Shown: positions 25,219 to 37,600 of the stretch, one piece after another
Position numbering within the stretch: the stretch's first letter is position 1
Layout of the letters: each line of letters begins with the position of its first letter
NCBI GenBank assembly: GCA_013397435.1
Contig: VZRG01000306.1
Span: forward strand, 434,001-498,000
DNA from: Erythrocercus mccallii
Lineage: Eukaryota; Chordata; Aves; Passeriformes; Dicruridae
DNA: 64,000 nt
Direction: 5' to 3'
Notes under the pieces: model-generated
Told to the model about the DNA's origin: nothing
The model's input: the letters and a program-made list of their open reading frames with translations, nothing else
Databases searched by the model: none
Program-made: the position numbers and the translations under genes

Positions 25219-25340
25219 CACATATATATATATCTACTTCTATGCAAAGGTTAATTTAAATTTAAAATATTAATTTAATTTAAAATTAATTTAATTTAAA
25301 ATATTTAAATAATTTAAAATAAATTATTTTAAAATATTGA
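25219..25340. repeat. AT-only low-complexity block
   Basis: An (AT)n run at about 25219-25232 is followed, from 25249, by about 90 bp made almost only of TTTAAA/TTAATTT words arranged as overlapping direct and inverted repeats. This region would melt easily. It looks like simple sequence rather than a gene boundary. Confidence 0.8.
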
Positions 25341-27884
25341 CCTTACTTACTCTGGCCTCCACTCCAGCAAACACTGCAATCCTGAGACAATTTACTCCCC
25401 TACAGGACTAAATTACATTTGCAACTTCATCCACTCTCAGCAGAGGAAATATTCATGTTTCTAATGCTGCAGGAAGCCTTAAGTGTGTGCTGGCTATAGC
25501 CTTTGAGGCCAACTTTTCTCCCCTCATCCTATGAAATCTAATCAGCTTTTCACTTATTTGGTCATATTGGAGCAGATGAGATAAGATGGTCCTTGTCTTT
25601 GGTATTGTTTGTTTGTTTAATCACAAGAATGTGAAATGAATTTGCATTTGGGATTACATCTTATTTATCTAAATTAAATCAGGGGTTTTTGGTTTTTTTT
25701 TGGTTTGCAAAACTCAGGGGAGTGGATCAGTAGATGAAAAAAACAAGAATAACAATGTAGTTTTGAGTACAGCTGTTTCCTGTACACATGAGAAGTAAAA
25801 ATAGCTGAAGAATTAATTTACTCTAAATATAAATTATGTGACAGTCTGGAACACACTTTATTAAAGAAGATAATTTATTTTCTTAAAATAAAATGAGATT
25901 TGTTTCTTTAAATATTTCTATCTTAAGTAACCACAAGATAGACTATAAAAGAACCAAAATTAGTACCATCATATTTCATACTCAGTTTACATAGAACCTA
26001 GGCTTTTGAATATATCATTCTCTATTTCAATTCAACTAGATAAAATAGGAAGCTTTATAGTTATAGACAAAAATATTAATTTTAATAATGTCATATATAA
26101 CTTTTTAAACTATATAAATTTGAAGGTTCAAAACTGAATCTTCAAATATTTCAAGTATAGCCAGGCACTGAGAACCTTTATAGCAATGAAATTTTTAGAA
26201 GACACACTGTAGACAACTTTTGCTGTCTGCCTAAATGCATGAATGCATAAAAATGCAGCAGCAACCTGTGGTTCAATATTGTTTGAAGCAAAAAATACTG
26301 TAACTCTTTCCTAAAAATTATGATACACATCACACCTCTTCACTTTATATAAAACCCAGTACAGTTCAAGAATAATGACCATTATTAATATACTCTAACT
26401 TGGTATCCCAAAGAAATTAATTGGTAGAATCTCACATATTAGCCCAGTGAGAAAGAGATTAAAAACATTTACATTCATATAATCTCCAAATTTTGCAGGT
26501 TATTTAAAAAAAGTGTAGTGTAACTAACCTGCCTTTTTTTTGTAAAAAAATAGTTCAATATTTACAGACTACCCAACGGAGTGCAACAGCAATACAATTC
26601 TGTGAACTTGAAAAAGTTTCTATAAAAATGACAAATTAAATCACTTTGAGAGTAGTAACTAAAGAGTTAAAAATTTCTTAACAATAGTTAACAAAAGTTT
26701 ATTAACAATACTTGGAGGAGGAGGAAGTTTCAGACTACCAGTAATTTTATTTACCATTATTTAAATGCTAGGAAGGAAGTTCACCCAGGAACACAAATAT
26801 GTCTGTTCATGAAAACCAAGGTGTTGGCATACAAATAGATCAAAGTAGAAAGACAGACAATCTTGACCCTAAATTTACATAAAATTTTTTATATATGAAT
26901 AAACCCAGCATTATCTCAATTACTTCAGGTGATAATTATGAATTATTATTATGTTCATAGCAGGAACCATAATCTATTTAAGTATTTCATGGTACATTAA
27001 CAGAAAAATAAACCTTCTCATGTGAAGAAACAATTGTGATTCTTTTCTAAGTAGCAAGAAAAGAAGAAATATTAAAATTAGGCAAAGTACATTTTATTAT
27101 CTATTATTGTTTCCTTAAAGTGTCAGGATTATGCGTTGTGAAATGTACTTTGTTTCCTCAGACAACTTTCATTTTATTACTGGCAATTGTTGGTATAGTA
27201 AATACAGTAGAAGTATAAAAAGTTAAGACTACAGGCTCTTGAAAGTCATTGCTAATAGTGGCAAAACTGTCAGCTCTCAGTGTAGATTACTAAATGAAGA
27301 TTAGCAAAATTAAGATTAAGGAAATTCTCTGGAGTAATTAAAATGCCTGCAATAGTTTTCCATGAGATACCAAGGGAAATGTTTATATTCAGAGCCAGAA
27401 CTACACAGATGGAACATCATCAATATTAAGTCATATTGCCAAGTTTAGGGTATTTTTTGAACTATGTACTCTCCAGATTCTTTATTTAAAGAAGAAAAAC
27501 AAAACTAAAACCAAACAAAAAGCCCCAACCAAACAAAATAAAACAGATCAACAAAACAAAGCTGTGTAGTGCAGTCATGAGAAGTTTCAGGAATAGTTCT
27601 CCCCATAAATCCTCTAGCAGATATTCCTCTTCTTTTTAAAGCTTTGTATTTATTCACAGAAGGTTTTGAAAGCATGATATGATCAAATGCTATTTTCTAT
27701 ATTATCAAAGCAGAAAACAAGTACTTGTACTTCAGCTGTCACAAAGACTGAGCTGGACACATGTCTATAACATGCCATCCTCACTTAAAATCTGAGCAGG
27801 AATATAGCAAAGAACAACCCAGCAATGTTTACCATCACAATATAATCTGTCAACTGCAGGTCACTTCTCCAAACGTAGCTGTTG
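25341..27884. other. AT-rich non-coding stretch
   Basis: No gene recognised. An A/C-rich low-complexity segment at 27481-27562 (CAAAA/CCAAA words) is typical simple sequence. A minus-strand segment ending GGCCAGA|GTAAGT near 25355 has a donor-like end, but its acceptor is poor. Confidence 0.5.
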
Positions 27885-28403
27885 TCACCTCACTGAAAAC
27901 ACGACATTGCTGCTCTTGTGTTTCCAGAAGATGGATCTGCTTGAAGCAGCCACACTAATGGGATTCTGCAACTCTAGTTTCCTCCCAATATAAAAAAAAA
28001 AAAGCCTGATGGTCTTCAAATATCTCATGCTGACAGGAATGGTGGCTGGCACACTATCAATAACAGAGCAAACTATTTTAAAACATGATTTTTGAACACG
28101 CAAGTTTTTACAGCTCATACAAAAGACATTGTCTAACTCATTCTCCTTAGGTAGGATGCAAAGGAGGACACGTGACACATTTAACTGCAGAACCACAAGT
28201 TCCCAGGCGAAACGCTGAAATAAGAAATCTCTACTCTCATAATTTATATTTCCCTTCCATATCCGATACGTTTTCACTCTATAAAATATGCACAACGCAC
28301 GCACATTGTTCCACACCTGTGCAACAACGTATATGCAGATAAATGCACTTGCTATCTGCAGTGCAGCACTAACTGCTAAAGACTTGGCAAAGTGCCCCAG
28401 CAA
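27885..28403 (-). other. 172-codon ORF of unknown status
   Basis: This is one of the longest uninterrupted frames outside repeats. The start MLGHFAKSLAVSAAL is followed by a hydrophobic segment at about residues 15-32, then a basic, cysteine-containing remainder with a second hydrophobic stretch near residues 130-140. I recognise no family or motif. The 28200-28400 part holds more CpG than its flanks. Amino-acid content is rich in F, I, S and V, as expected of AT-rich random frames, and no upstream regulatory signal or splice site supports it. Chance is the leading explanation. A lineage-specific gene or retrocopy is possible but unsupported. Confidence 0.15.
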
Positions 28404-30934
28404 AAAGCTCTGTTTTACACAGTCATTTTTATGACACTCAGATAATTCAGGACAAAACTGCTGGTTTTGAAAGGGGAGTGATGGTTAGAGAAAGGATGAA
28501 CCATAATGAGAACAGTGAGACTACAGTTGACAAATTTGACAATCAGAATTTGAGGCTTGTAAAATGCTTCCATTATGTCACTTTTGTTACAGAAGGCCAA
28601 ACATGATCAGAACATACCTAGCTGCCTGCAGGTCTTGCAAGAAATGGCATAAACAGCTTCAGAGGAACCCGGAAAACATAAGATGTGAAACATTGTCTTC
28701 CTCTCATTCAAGCCAGGGAAATTTCCCCACATCTACTAATTCTCAGATGAACCTCTGCTTAACACTTTGGAAATTAGCATAGGAGGACTACACTGTGGCA
28801 TGTTTGTCCTATAATTCCGCACATTCAACTAAAGTACTTTAAGGCACTTAGTGAACTTTGGGGTTTTTTAATCTGAAAAGGAGGAAGAAAAAGGAACTTG
28901 GAGGCAAACAGTACCTAATAACTTATACTATCTGAATTTCCCTCAAATTCCAAAAAAGCAAATTACAAGCCACAAAACATCTCAAATTTCTGAAAAAGTG
29001 TACAGAGAAAAGTCAGAAATTTTTACACTTAGAACACTGCAAAAACTTGATTTTTTAGATCTTCCCTTCTCTTAGTGTACAATGGAACCATAGCAAAATT
29101 TATAGAACATGGCATAGGAAAAGGATATTGGGAGGGGTTTTTCTCTGTTTGTTTTTTGTTTTATACAAGAGAGATATGAAATTTCTTGTAGAGTGACCTT
29201 TTAAAGACTAAAGTCATATCCCCAGGGCAAATGCTTCTTCACCACAAAATCACATATCAAACTTCTGTGAATGATCAGTGTTAGAAAATAATTTGTGCTT
29301 ATCTGGCAAGGGACAAGCTTCAGATTCTAAGTCTTGTCACTAATCGAAGGTGACAGTTATATCAATATTTTTAAAACTGAGTCAGAGAATTAATAATTAA
29401 CATTCCACTAATACTGTGTTTTAGAGGAGAGACTGGTGATCCAGGAGATGTTCACTCCTGGGAAATTTCATTCCTGTGTAGCTAAAAACGGAACACTATG
29501 TTCTTGAGGCCTGTTCCTACAGTAATGCATACAGTTATTTTTTGAATGTGGGGTTTTAGTCACATTTATTTAATAAATATTAAAAAAATACCCTTTTTTA
29601 AATTCCCTTTTTACCAAGTCCATATATATATTTATTAATATTTGCAAAGCTGAAGAGATATGAAATAGCAGTAATGAAAAGAAAGGCAAACTATTGTTAC
29701 AAAGCAGGCACAGCATATAATAAAACAGAATTAATCCAATGCATAACTTTAAAGTTGGTCAGCCTTATCAGGAGAGAAATATCTCATGAAAGGCAAATAA
29801 ACACCACTCTCATTTTTCCTTTTCATACATGTATCTGTATTATTATAAATTTAGCAGATAAAGGACAAAGAAAATGAAAAAATCAACAGTTGACTGTTTA
29901 TTAAAGGAATGCAGTCAAAACAAATTTCTAAAAGAATTATTTGTCAGTAGACAACAAAGGAGAAGGAGATAATTATTGTTTAATTTACTGAGTTATTTCA
30001 CTAGATGCAAGGTCTCCAAGCCTTCCACTTCCAGGCTTCATATCTTAATAACTTGTCTGTCCTAAATTTATATAACAGTAGAAGCTGAAACTTTTTTTTC
30101 AGCAGCTATTCAAGATGTAAAGCTGAATGTCTTGGTGAACAACCTAAAATCTATAAAATTTTTTTTTGTTCATATACTTCACTCCAGAATTTACATTTAC
30201 ATTGACTATTTTGAACTCTGTTCCTTAAAAAGATTCCACGTGGTTGATTTCAAACTAAGTCAACCTTTTAACATTTTCTTTATAAGAGCACCAATGTTGA
30301 TAAATAAATAAAAGATATTTTCTTCAGTATGGCATACTTTAAAAATCATATTCTCATTGCTTGAGCATTTATTTAGGTAAAATTTGGGTCTTATCTTGGT
30401 ATTCAATTAGTCATTTGGAAAAAACTCTAGTAAAACAAATCATCAAACACGGTCATGTGGGCACATATTTGAACTACATAGGTTTCAGCTTAATTATCTT
30501 TTTTCAGAAGCAATATTTATTCACTTCATCTGCTAAAATATGTCAGCCTCTCTGTAAATGTAATATCTAATCTAAAAATGTTTCATTTCTTTTTTATGTC
30601 CAATCTCTATGTTTTCTCTTCTCAAATTCATGTCCTTAAATGTCTCTTCACACTCTCACTTACTGACAAATTAGTTTGACAAACACACAAAAGAATAAGA
30701 ACTAAGTATTTCAATTTTTGTTCTAATGGAATATTTGTCCTTTATAGTATTTCCTGCCTGGAGCATGTGCTCAGATTAATTCAAATAATTTTTTGTATCT
30801 AACATAGGGTAGAATGTCTTTCATTGGTTTCCATCATTCATGTACTATTTCAAATCTATTGTACACAAGTATTATTAAAGTGAAGTGTTCACCTCTAGCT
30901 GCTTTGAAAAATATTAGTAGGAAAACACGCTCAC
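28404..30934. other. AT-rich non-coding stretch
   Basis: No recognised gene or repeat. Minor feature: a 7-bp hairpin CCAGGAG/CTCCTGG at 29441-29461. Confidence 0.5.
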
Positions 30935-30967
30935 CTTCAGGCTCCCCACAGAGTGTACACTGTGACT
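30935..30967 (-). other. Candidate 33-nt microexon
   Basis: Read on the minus strand, a long pyrimidine tract ending TTTTCTTTGCAG is followed by 33 nt and then GTGAGC, a good donor preceded by AAG. A branch-point-like TTATGAC lies upstream. The length is divisible by three. Two of the three phases are open: SHSVHSVGSLK in phase 0, or a frame including SQCTLCGEPE with a CxxC in the phase that borrows one base. No gene family is identified from so few residues and no partner exon was found. Splice-like pairs this close arise by chance, so this stays a candidate. Confidence 0.3.
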
Positions 30968-33106
30968 CTGCAAAGAAAAAGAGAAAATTATAATTTTCTT
31001 ATTTTAATATGTCATAATTATGTCCAAATATAACAAAACTTAGAGAACTCAAAGTAAGCGCAAAAAATGCAATTCTATTTTCAGCACACATTTCTTAAAA
31101 TAACTTAAAAATATTTTTGCAGGATGAATTTTAAAATAGAACTATGTAAATGTTTAGTTACATTTATTAAACTATCACCTTCAGAGACTCCAGATGATTG
31201 CATTAATGTAGCAGGACTTTTTGCTTCTACATGACTTTTTTGTATTGTGATATGTACAGTACTGCAGTGACAACAGTCACTCAAATAAAAAGTTTAAACC
31301 TGCTAATATTTTACTACTGGAGGTAGGAAACAGTAATATTGAGAAATTTATATTCCTTTCTCATAAAAGACTCCCAAGTCCTTCCAGGCAACAGAAGTCA
31401 AACAATCATTCAAATGAACACTTATACTCTGCAAAATATTCAAGTACAGAAATGAAGGAAATACAACTCCATCATAACAAACATACGATCTCTAAATGTG
31501 CAGTGTCCTGGGGTGACTTTATGATGCTGAATTGTCAAAAATTGAAATTTGTCCCAAACCAGGATATGCAGTTACTATTTTATCTGTGCGCCACTATTTG
31601 GAAATTGTTTGTCTTAAAATCTATTTTGCATAATTTACAAATATGTGGACACATGGAGGAAATAGTTTGAAGTATCTCTTGAGACCAAGCTACTTCAGGA
31701 GTCAGTATCAAGGTGTAGAACAAAGGTACTGTTTAGAATCCAAATACCAAAATCAATTGAAATCCCAGGGAATCTAATCATGTTGGCAGATAATTCTGAT
31801 ATACTGGTAAATGTCCTACTAGAACAAGAAAGCACAGTATATTTTGTATCACAAATCTCTGAAATCTTCATTTTAACCCTCAGGTGAAAAAACGCCATCT
31901 CCAACAGCCACAAGTATGCTGAGGTAAATATATCTATGCAGGCCCAGACACACACACGTGTGTGTATGCATTTTAATATAAAATCAGTACAAAAAGCAGT
32001 TTAACGTGCCTGGCAAATAAAAGTCCACTACAAAAGTTTGCTGAAATTTTCTCCACCTTGAATAACAAATAGAAAAATTGACTTTAGCTGTGATCTTCAC
32101 TCAAAAGCAAAAAAAAGCCCAAAAAATACAATATGAAACACATGCACTGAGCAGATTGACCTTTATAGCGCTGCGGTGACACTGCCAGTTATTTAGAAGT
32201 ACTTTCTCCATACAGATAAGAAGCTGTCCTCACAGTAACCCACCTGGTAATGGCACTTGACGCTACATCTTTCATATATTTTAAACATGTTAATCATTGG
32301 GGTTTTACTATTGTGGCATGCATGTGGGAAAGGAATGAGGAAAAATAAGTTTTTCCAGGCAGCTCTGCTGATGATAGGTAGATCACAACTTTTAGAACAC
32401 CATAGAGTTGCACGATAGAAAGGAATGAAATTTAAAGCAGTTCAGCACCATGAAACATGTGGCTAAAGTTTGTATCGACAGACTAATTAGTGTCCCCAGC
32501 AGAGCTGACAAACTAGAAGCAACACCCCAACAGCAAGCTTGAGAAAGCCTTTGGTGAAGAGCATGAAAAATCTGGTCAGATGTATGTCAGGCCAGTTTCT
32601 TTCACTGTATGATGAAAAATGCACTTGCCACAACATGAAGTGATGCAGAGGAAGCAGCTCAGATCTTTTTTTTTACGTTTAATTCAAAGACTTTCTGAGG
32701 TTTTACTGAGCTGGGCTGTCTGCCTGTCTGTAGTTTGTTATCCTGATTGATAAGGAAGAATAAGCTGAGACTTGGTTTCTGAACTGCTAGCTTTTTTTGA
32801 TCCTCTGTGTTCTGCTAACAACTGCTTCACCAGTTTTTTACAATCCAAAGAGTCTGTCTGACATATTTTGCACTTTCAAACATCATCTTCCAAAGGTCCC
32901 CACTCAACAGTACAAATTACTAGCTTCTCTCTTTTTTCCTCATAAACATAAATTAGTGCCAATATTACAAGTCTGCAGCATGCTGCTAGATAGTCTACCT
33001 GCAAAATAAGGCTTCCAGCTATGACTAGTGCCACAAAGTTGTCAAATGCTAGAGAGGTGTCAGCACTATCCCTGCCAGGCTACTGCTTTTTTGGACTTTT
33101 TTTCAG
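30968..33106. other. AT-rich non-coding stretch
   Basis: Nothing recognised apart from a 16-bp self-complementary (AC)4(GT)4 at 31950-31965. Confidence 0.5.
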
Positions 33107-33252
33107 ATCTTTATTTAGGGTCCCATATCTATGGGCAGGTGTCCCCCTATCGCAGCATGCCTGAGAAGACTTCATGGGAGGATTTTGTTTTTATGCCTTC
33201 CAGTGGCTGGGAATCATTGCAAACTGACAGCAGCACGTCTGTCTCTACACTG
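33107..33252 (+). other. Candidate 146-nt internal exon
   Basis: A T-rich tract ending TTTTTTTCAG is followed by 146 nt less AT-rich than the surroundings, then CTG|GTAAGA. One frame stays open from acceptor to donor (two leading bases, then 48 codons, ending in phase 0). It includes SPYRSMPEKTSWEDF and MPSSGWESLQTD, which look less biased than typical random AT-rich frames. I recognise no domain or family. It may be a coding exon, a lncRNA exon or coincidence. No upstream or downstream partner exon could be matched. Confidence 0.25.
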
Positions 33253-34097
33253 GTAAGAAGCAGACTTTTCGGATGTGGATAATTCACCACTAAGTTTCTG
33301 TTTATGAATTTCTCTGCTGTAGTTTGCCACTGGGGTGGGGAGACTCGATACCCTTGTCATTGTACTTGACACATACAGGTTGAGTGACAAATAAAAACAC
33401 AACCATTTCTAGTAGGCATGTAAACATGACAAGGAGGTTGTACAGAGCCCTGCTTTTCACAAAGCCTGTAGGAAAGGGACAGAAATAATTATTTCTCTAT
33501 ATAGATTGCTTAGATCTGTACGGTCTATGGCTATTGTTGAGAGACTGTGTGCCCTCAGTTTCTAAAACCACAACACATAAAACATGCACATGGCACTCAA
33601 TTATTTGTAGATTTACATTATACGGCAATACAGAAATCTGAAAATTCTGTTAAGAAGCTATGATTTGACACTTATTTTAACTTCTTTTCCCTGTAGTGAA
33701 GTTGCTGTATATTGGTAGAAAAGATCTTTCTGTAAGATGGCTAAACACCTGTATTAATTTAATTTTTCTAATTTTAATTTAGTTCCGGGGCAGATGAAAA
33801 CAACAAAGGACATGACAACAGTATACCGTTCCATCAGTGAAATCACATTGTTTAGGCTTAGATCCATCTCACCTAAAGCTGAATGTATCAGCAAAATCTA
33901 AACTAGTCTCAAAAAATTTACCAATGAGAGGAAAGAAATAGACACCTAATTTGCCTTAGAAACTTATGTAGCATAAAATCAAAATCAAGAACTCACCTTT
34001 TTTTTAATTACCCATTCTTTTTTTTAATGTTGTAAAAGGTCTTAGACTTCATAATAACATTCGCTGCAAAAGAGGAGTGTTTATTATAAGTGACCTC
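33253..34097. other. AT-rich non-coding stretch
   Basis: No gene or repeat recognised. Confidence 0.5.
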
Positions 34098-34680
34098 TGC
34101 AGATGAACAAGTTCATCCTCCCACTAAGAGCAGAGAAGGGCTTTTGCCAATACAAGTTCAACTCTGCTGGGGCTTAATAGTCAAGTCCTGAAAGTCACCA
34201 AGGATGGAGATTCCACAACTCCAATGAGAAGCCTGCACCAGAAGCCAGCCTCGTTAAGCTGTACTTGAATCTCTTGGTCTGCAGTTTGTGGACATTCTTC
34301 CTTGTTATATCACTCAGCATTGCCAAAGTGACTTTTGCTTTCTCCTGTCCGTAACTCTCCTTCGTGTATCCCACTATGGAGCTTCACCCCAACAGGCTAA
34401 ATAAGCCCATCTCCTTCATCTACTCTGAGCAGAGGACCCTCTGCTAGACTCTCTCCATTTTCTCCCTATACTTGTGGAAGCAGGGAACTCCAACCAGGGA
34501 ACACAGTATTCCATGTACCACAAGCCTCACCAGCACCAGAGGGAAGTAATAACCTCGACAATTTGCTAATTGTACTCATGCTGACATAGTCCTGCACACA
34601 CTTTTCCTGTTTGCAAGGAGAATACCATCTACTCACTCACGTGCAGCTTGGTGCTCATGTTCATTCAGAAAAAAATAAAC
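34098..34680 (-). mobile_element. Older CR1 LINE fragment
   Basis: On the plus strand the reverse complement of CR1 is visible: GAAAGTCACCAAGGATGGAGATTCCACAACTCC (about 34190-34222), then GGCTAAATAAGCCCATCTCC (34397-34416), GAACACAGTATTCCATGTAC and CCTCACCAGCACCAGAGGG (near 34527-34545). The order matches the 3' portion of CR1 in minus orientation. It is more diverged than the 11.3-kb and 19.8-kb copies and has no coding capacity. Ends are approximate. Confidence 0.75.
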
Positions 34681-37600
34681 TAGTATGTCAAGTCTTAATA
34701 AGATGAGCCCCCTGATCCAAGTCTCCCACCTATTATAGCAGTGCTAATGTATGTGAAATTATGGCCTCAAACAAGCAACTTTTCTACACCCATGCTGGAT
34801 AAAATGTTGAAGTGGATGAAATAGAAGCAGGGACATAACCACATTTCAGACAAAGATATTTCTTAGGCCTCTCCTTTGCAAAATTCCTAGTAATGGATTA
34901 TGTCTGTACATATCTGATCCATCCAAAGTATTATTTGTTGTGTGTTGCTAATCAATTACACTTAACAAAAACACTCCTTCTTGCAAACACTCATCCATCT
35001 GAGTAATTTTTTGTCTCTCGATAGTTAAATGACTAATATAGGTGAGTGTTCAGAGATTTAGGACCCAATAAATCAATAGAACAAGGAAAACCTGTATTTA
35101 TACTATTAATCTCACTCTGTCATTTGAAATTGTCTAGCCAACAGAAATAATCTTCCCAGATACAAGAAGTTGCTGACAAAATAGGTCATAAGAAAGACCC
35201 TATGAAGAAATAAATTTATCATGAACACATATTTTTTCTTTCCAAATATTATGGAATGTTTTTCATTGTTAGAGTTTTTCTTGTCTAATCTAAATGATAA
35301 GAACAATTAAAAATAATAAATCCAGATATGTAAATGTCAACATTATTTCTCAAAAGAGTGGAGTTCAACATTCAGTTTTCAATTAGAGTGAAAATAAATT
35401 ATTCTGCTAAACAAGCTAACATTTCATTCTTTGTATATACTTTTCTTGTATGGCTAGTGCAAGTACAATCAAATCAACTATAAAGAGGTACAGTAAGGAA
35501 AGCAATATAAGGGCCAGGTGAAATATATAAAATAGCCATTTAAAAAATTGCAATTCAAAATATTCATGCTGGCTATATAATGGAATAGGATTAAGACACG
35601 ACATATCAGTAATATTTTTAATTAAAGAAAATAGTGGATGGTATTTAACACTACACGTTACTATACACTATGCACTCAACAGGGTTTTATCCAGATTATG
35701 GAGTCCAATCTGGATGGTTTTGACCAGGTTTTATGGAAGTGACAACACAGTGAGAAATAATATGCAAAGGTGAGAAGCAGTGCTGGGGATAACTTGTCAC
35801 CTCAGCACTGCACTCAGAAAATGCATGAGGTCAGCACTTCTGACTACCCTTTGAATAATATACCACATATCCAGTTCTGTATCTCACCTTCATTTATGTA
35901 ATAGGTCTTTCTGTCTCTTCATCTGATACTTCCAGATACCCTGCACAGCTTTTTCTTGCTGCCTATATTATTTTAAATTTCAATTAGAAACACATATCTC
36001 CTCTATTGCTTATATTTGTCTATTTGCTTTTCCTTTTTTTCCTCCTCTAAATCTATTTACTGACTGGCAGAAAAAAAAAAGAAAAAAAAGGCAGATAGCA
36101 CTGTACAATTACTGAATATCACTGCCTATTTGAATCCAGAGTTCCGTGCATCAGAGGAAAGCTAGAAATTATTTTTGTTTCACAGAGTATTATGGAATAA
36201 TCATTTGCCTCAAAGAAAACAATAATCAGTTGGCCCTTCCCTCCATTCACTTAGGCAAAATAATAATCATTTAAAAAACAAAGAAAAAATAGATCAAATT
36301 ACAAGAGGAAATTTAGCTGATAATTCTTTAGATTTTATTCCAAAGGCAAGAAACACAACTGTTTCAACATTTTTATCAGCACCCTAGGTCATCAGTCTCT
36401 TTACATCATTTCACTGATGTTAATGAAACAGAACTCTGTGGCACTCAAAGAGACACAGAGTAGCCATGAATTATATTGAGATATAGTACTGCTTAAAAGC
36501 AAAGCATAATTTAAGGCTCAACTGTGAAACCCATGATTTTTAGGAGTCTAATCCAATATTTGTATCTAAACATGGCTATAATAGCACCAAAAAAAGCTGA
36601 AAGTATTATGAACTGTGTTTTCCATTCTCTCTCCTCATGTCCATTTTTTCTCCTATATCTTTTGCTTTATCTGTTTTAGGTTTTTCCTCCTGTTGGTATC
36701 TCATTGCACAGTATCATCCGAAACATCAATTTGACAGACCTCTAGGATTAACTGCAAGATTTTATCATGTCCACCAAGATTATCCATTCACAATACCTTC
36801 TTTTTTCCACACTGATGCTAGAGCAAATCCTTTGGAGATGTACTGCTGTGTTCAGTCACCCACTTAGGTAAGGTATTGAGAGACATCTATAAAAACCAAC
36901 TAGCCTTTTCTTCTACAAAGCCCATTTTACCTGCAGATTTTTCTCTAAAATGTGGTTAAAGCCTCCAGTGACAGGGAATAAAACCATCCATATGCAGATG
37001 GAGAATAAAATGTTTAATGCATTCAAGGGAAAAATAATAATATCTAATTGATACTCATTTCCTTAAGGTTTTTTCTTTCTTTATTCTAATTTCTCAGTTT
37101 TTTTCTCAGTCATGGTGTGTAATATTCATTTTTGCTGTTCTCCAGCTTAGCCATATCCTAAAGTTGTAAGTGCCCCACACTGAATACACTTCATGACCAA
37201 AATCCTTCAACTGCCTGGTACAGCAAAATATTTACCCTCTGACAATCTCTTCTATTTCTAAGAATGCTATTGGCCTAATTTAAAGCAGCACTATTTTCTT
37301 GACTAAAATTATATGCCACTTGTCCTTTTGGACAAAATTTGACTAGAAGTGCCTTGATCAGTTGCCATGATAAGAATGAAATTAAGTCAAAGATACTTTG
37401 TTGGTGCACTTTTGCAGAACAAACCCTATTAAGGTAATCCATGTAAAGCAAATCCACAAAGCATTCAAGGTGCTTTTTATGACGTCTTGCTTCAAACTAT
37501 GAAGTGGTAAAAATAATCAAAATGACACTACATCAAAACACTGTATTTCTTTTAGTATTATGAGTGCTGACAAATGGCACAATAGGAAGAGAAAGCAAGT

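Noticed and set aside
25355..25410. Minus-strand segment ending in a GTAAGT donor
   Set aside because: The only upstream acceptors are short and lack a pyrimidine tract, so no credible exon could be defined.
27481..27562. CAAAA-rich tract considered as a short CRISPR-like or LTR-associated array
   Set aside because: It has no regular repeat-spacer period and is ordinary A/C-rich low complexity.
36637..36892. Exon-like segment with TTTTAG acceptor and GTAAGG donor
   Set aside because: The open frame stops immediately before the donor, and the other frames are not open throughout.
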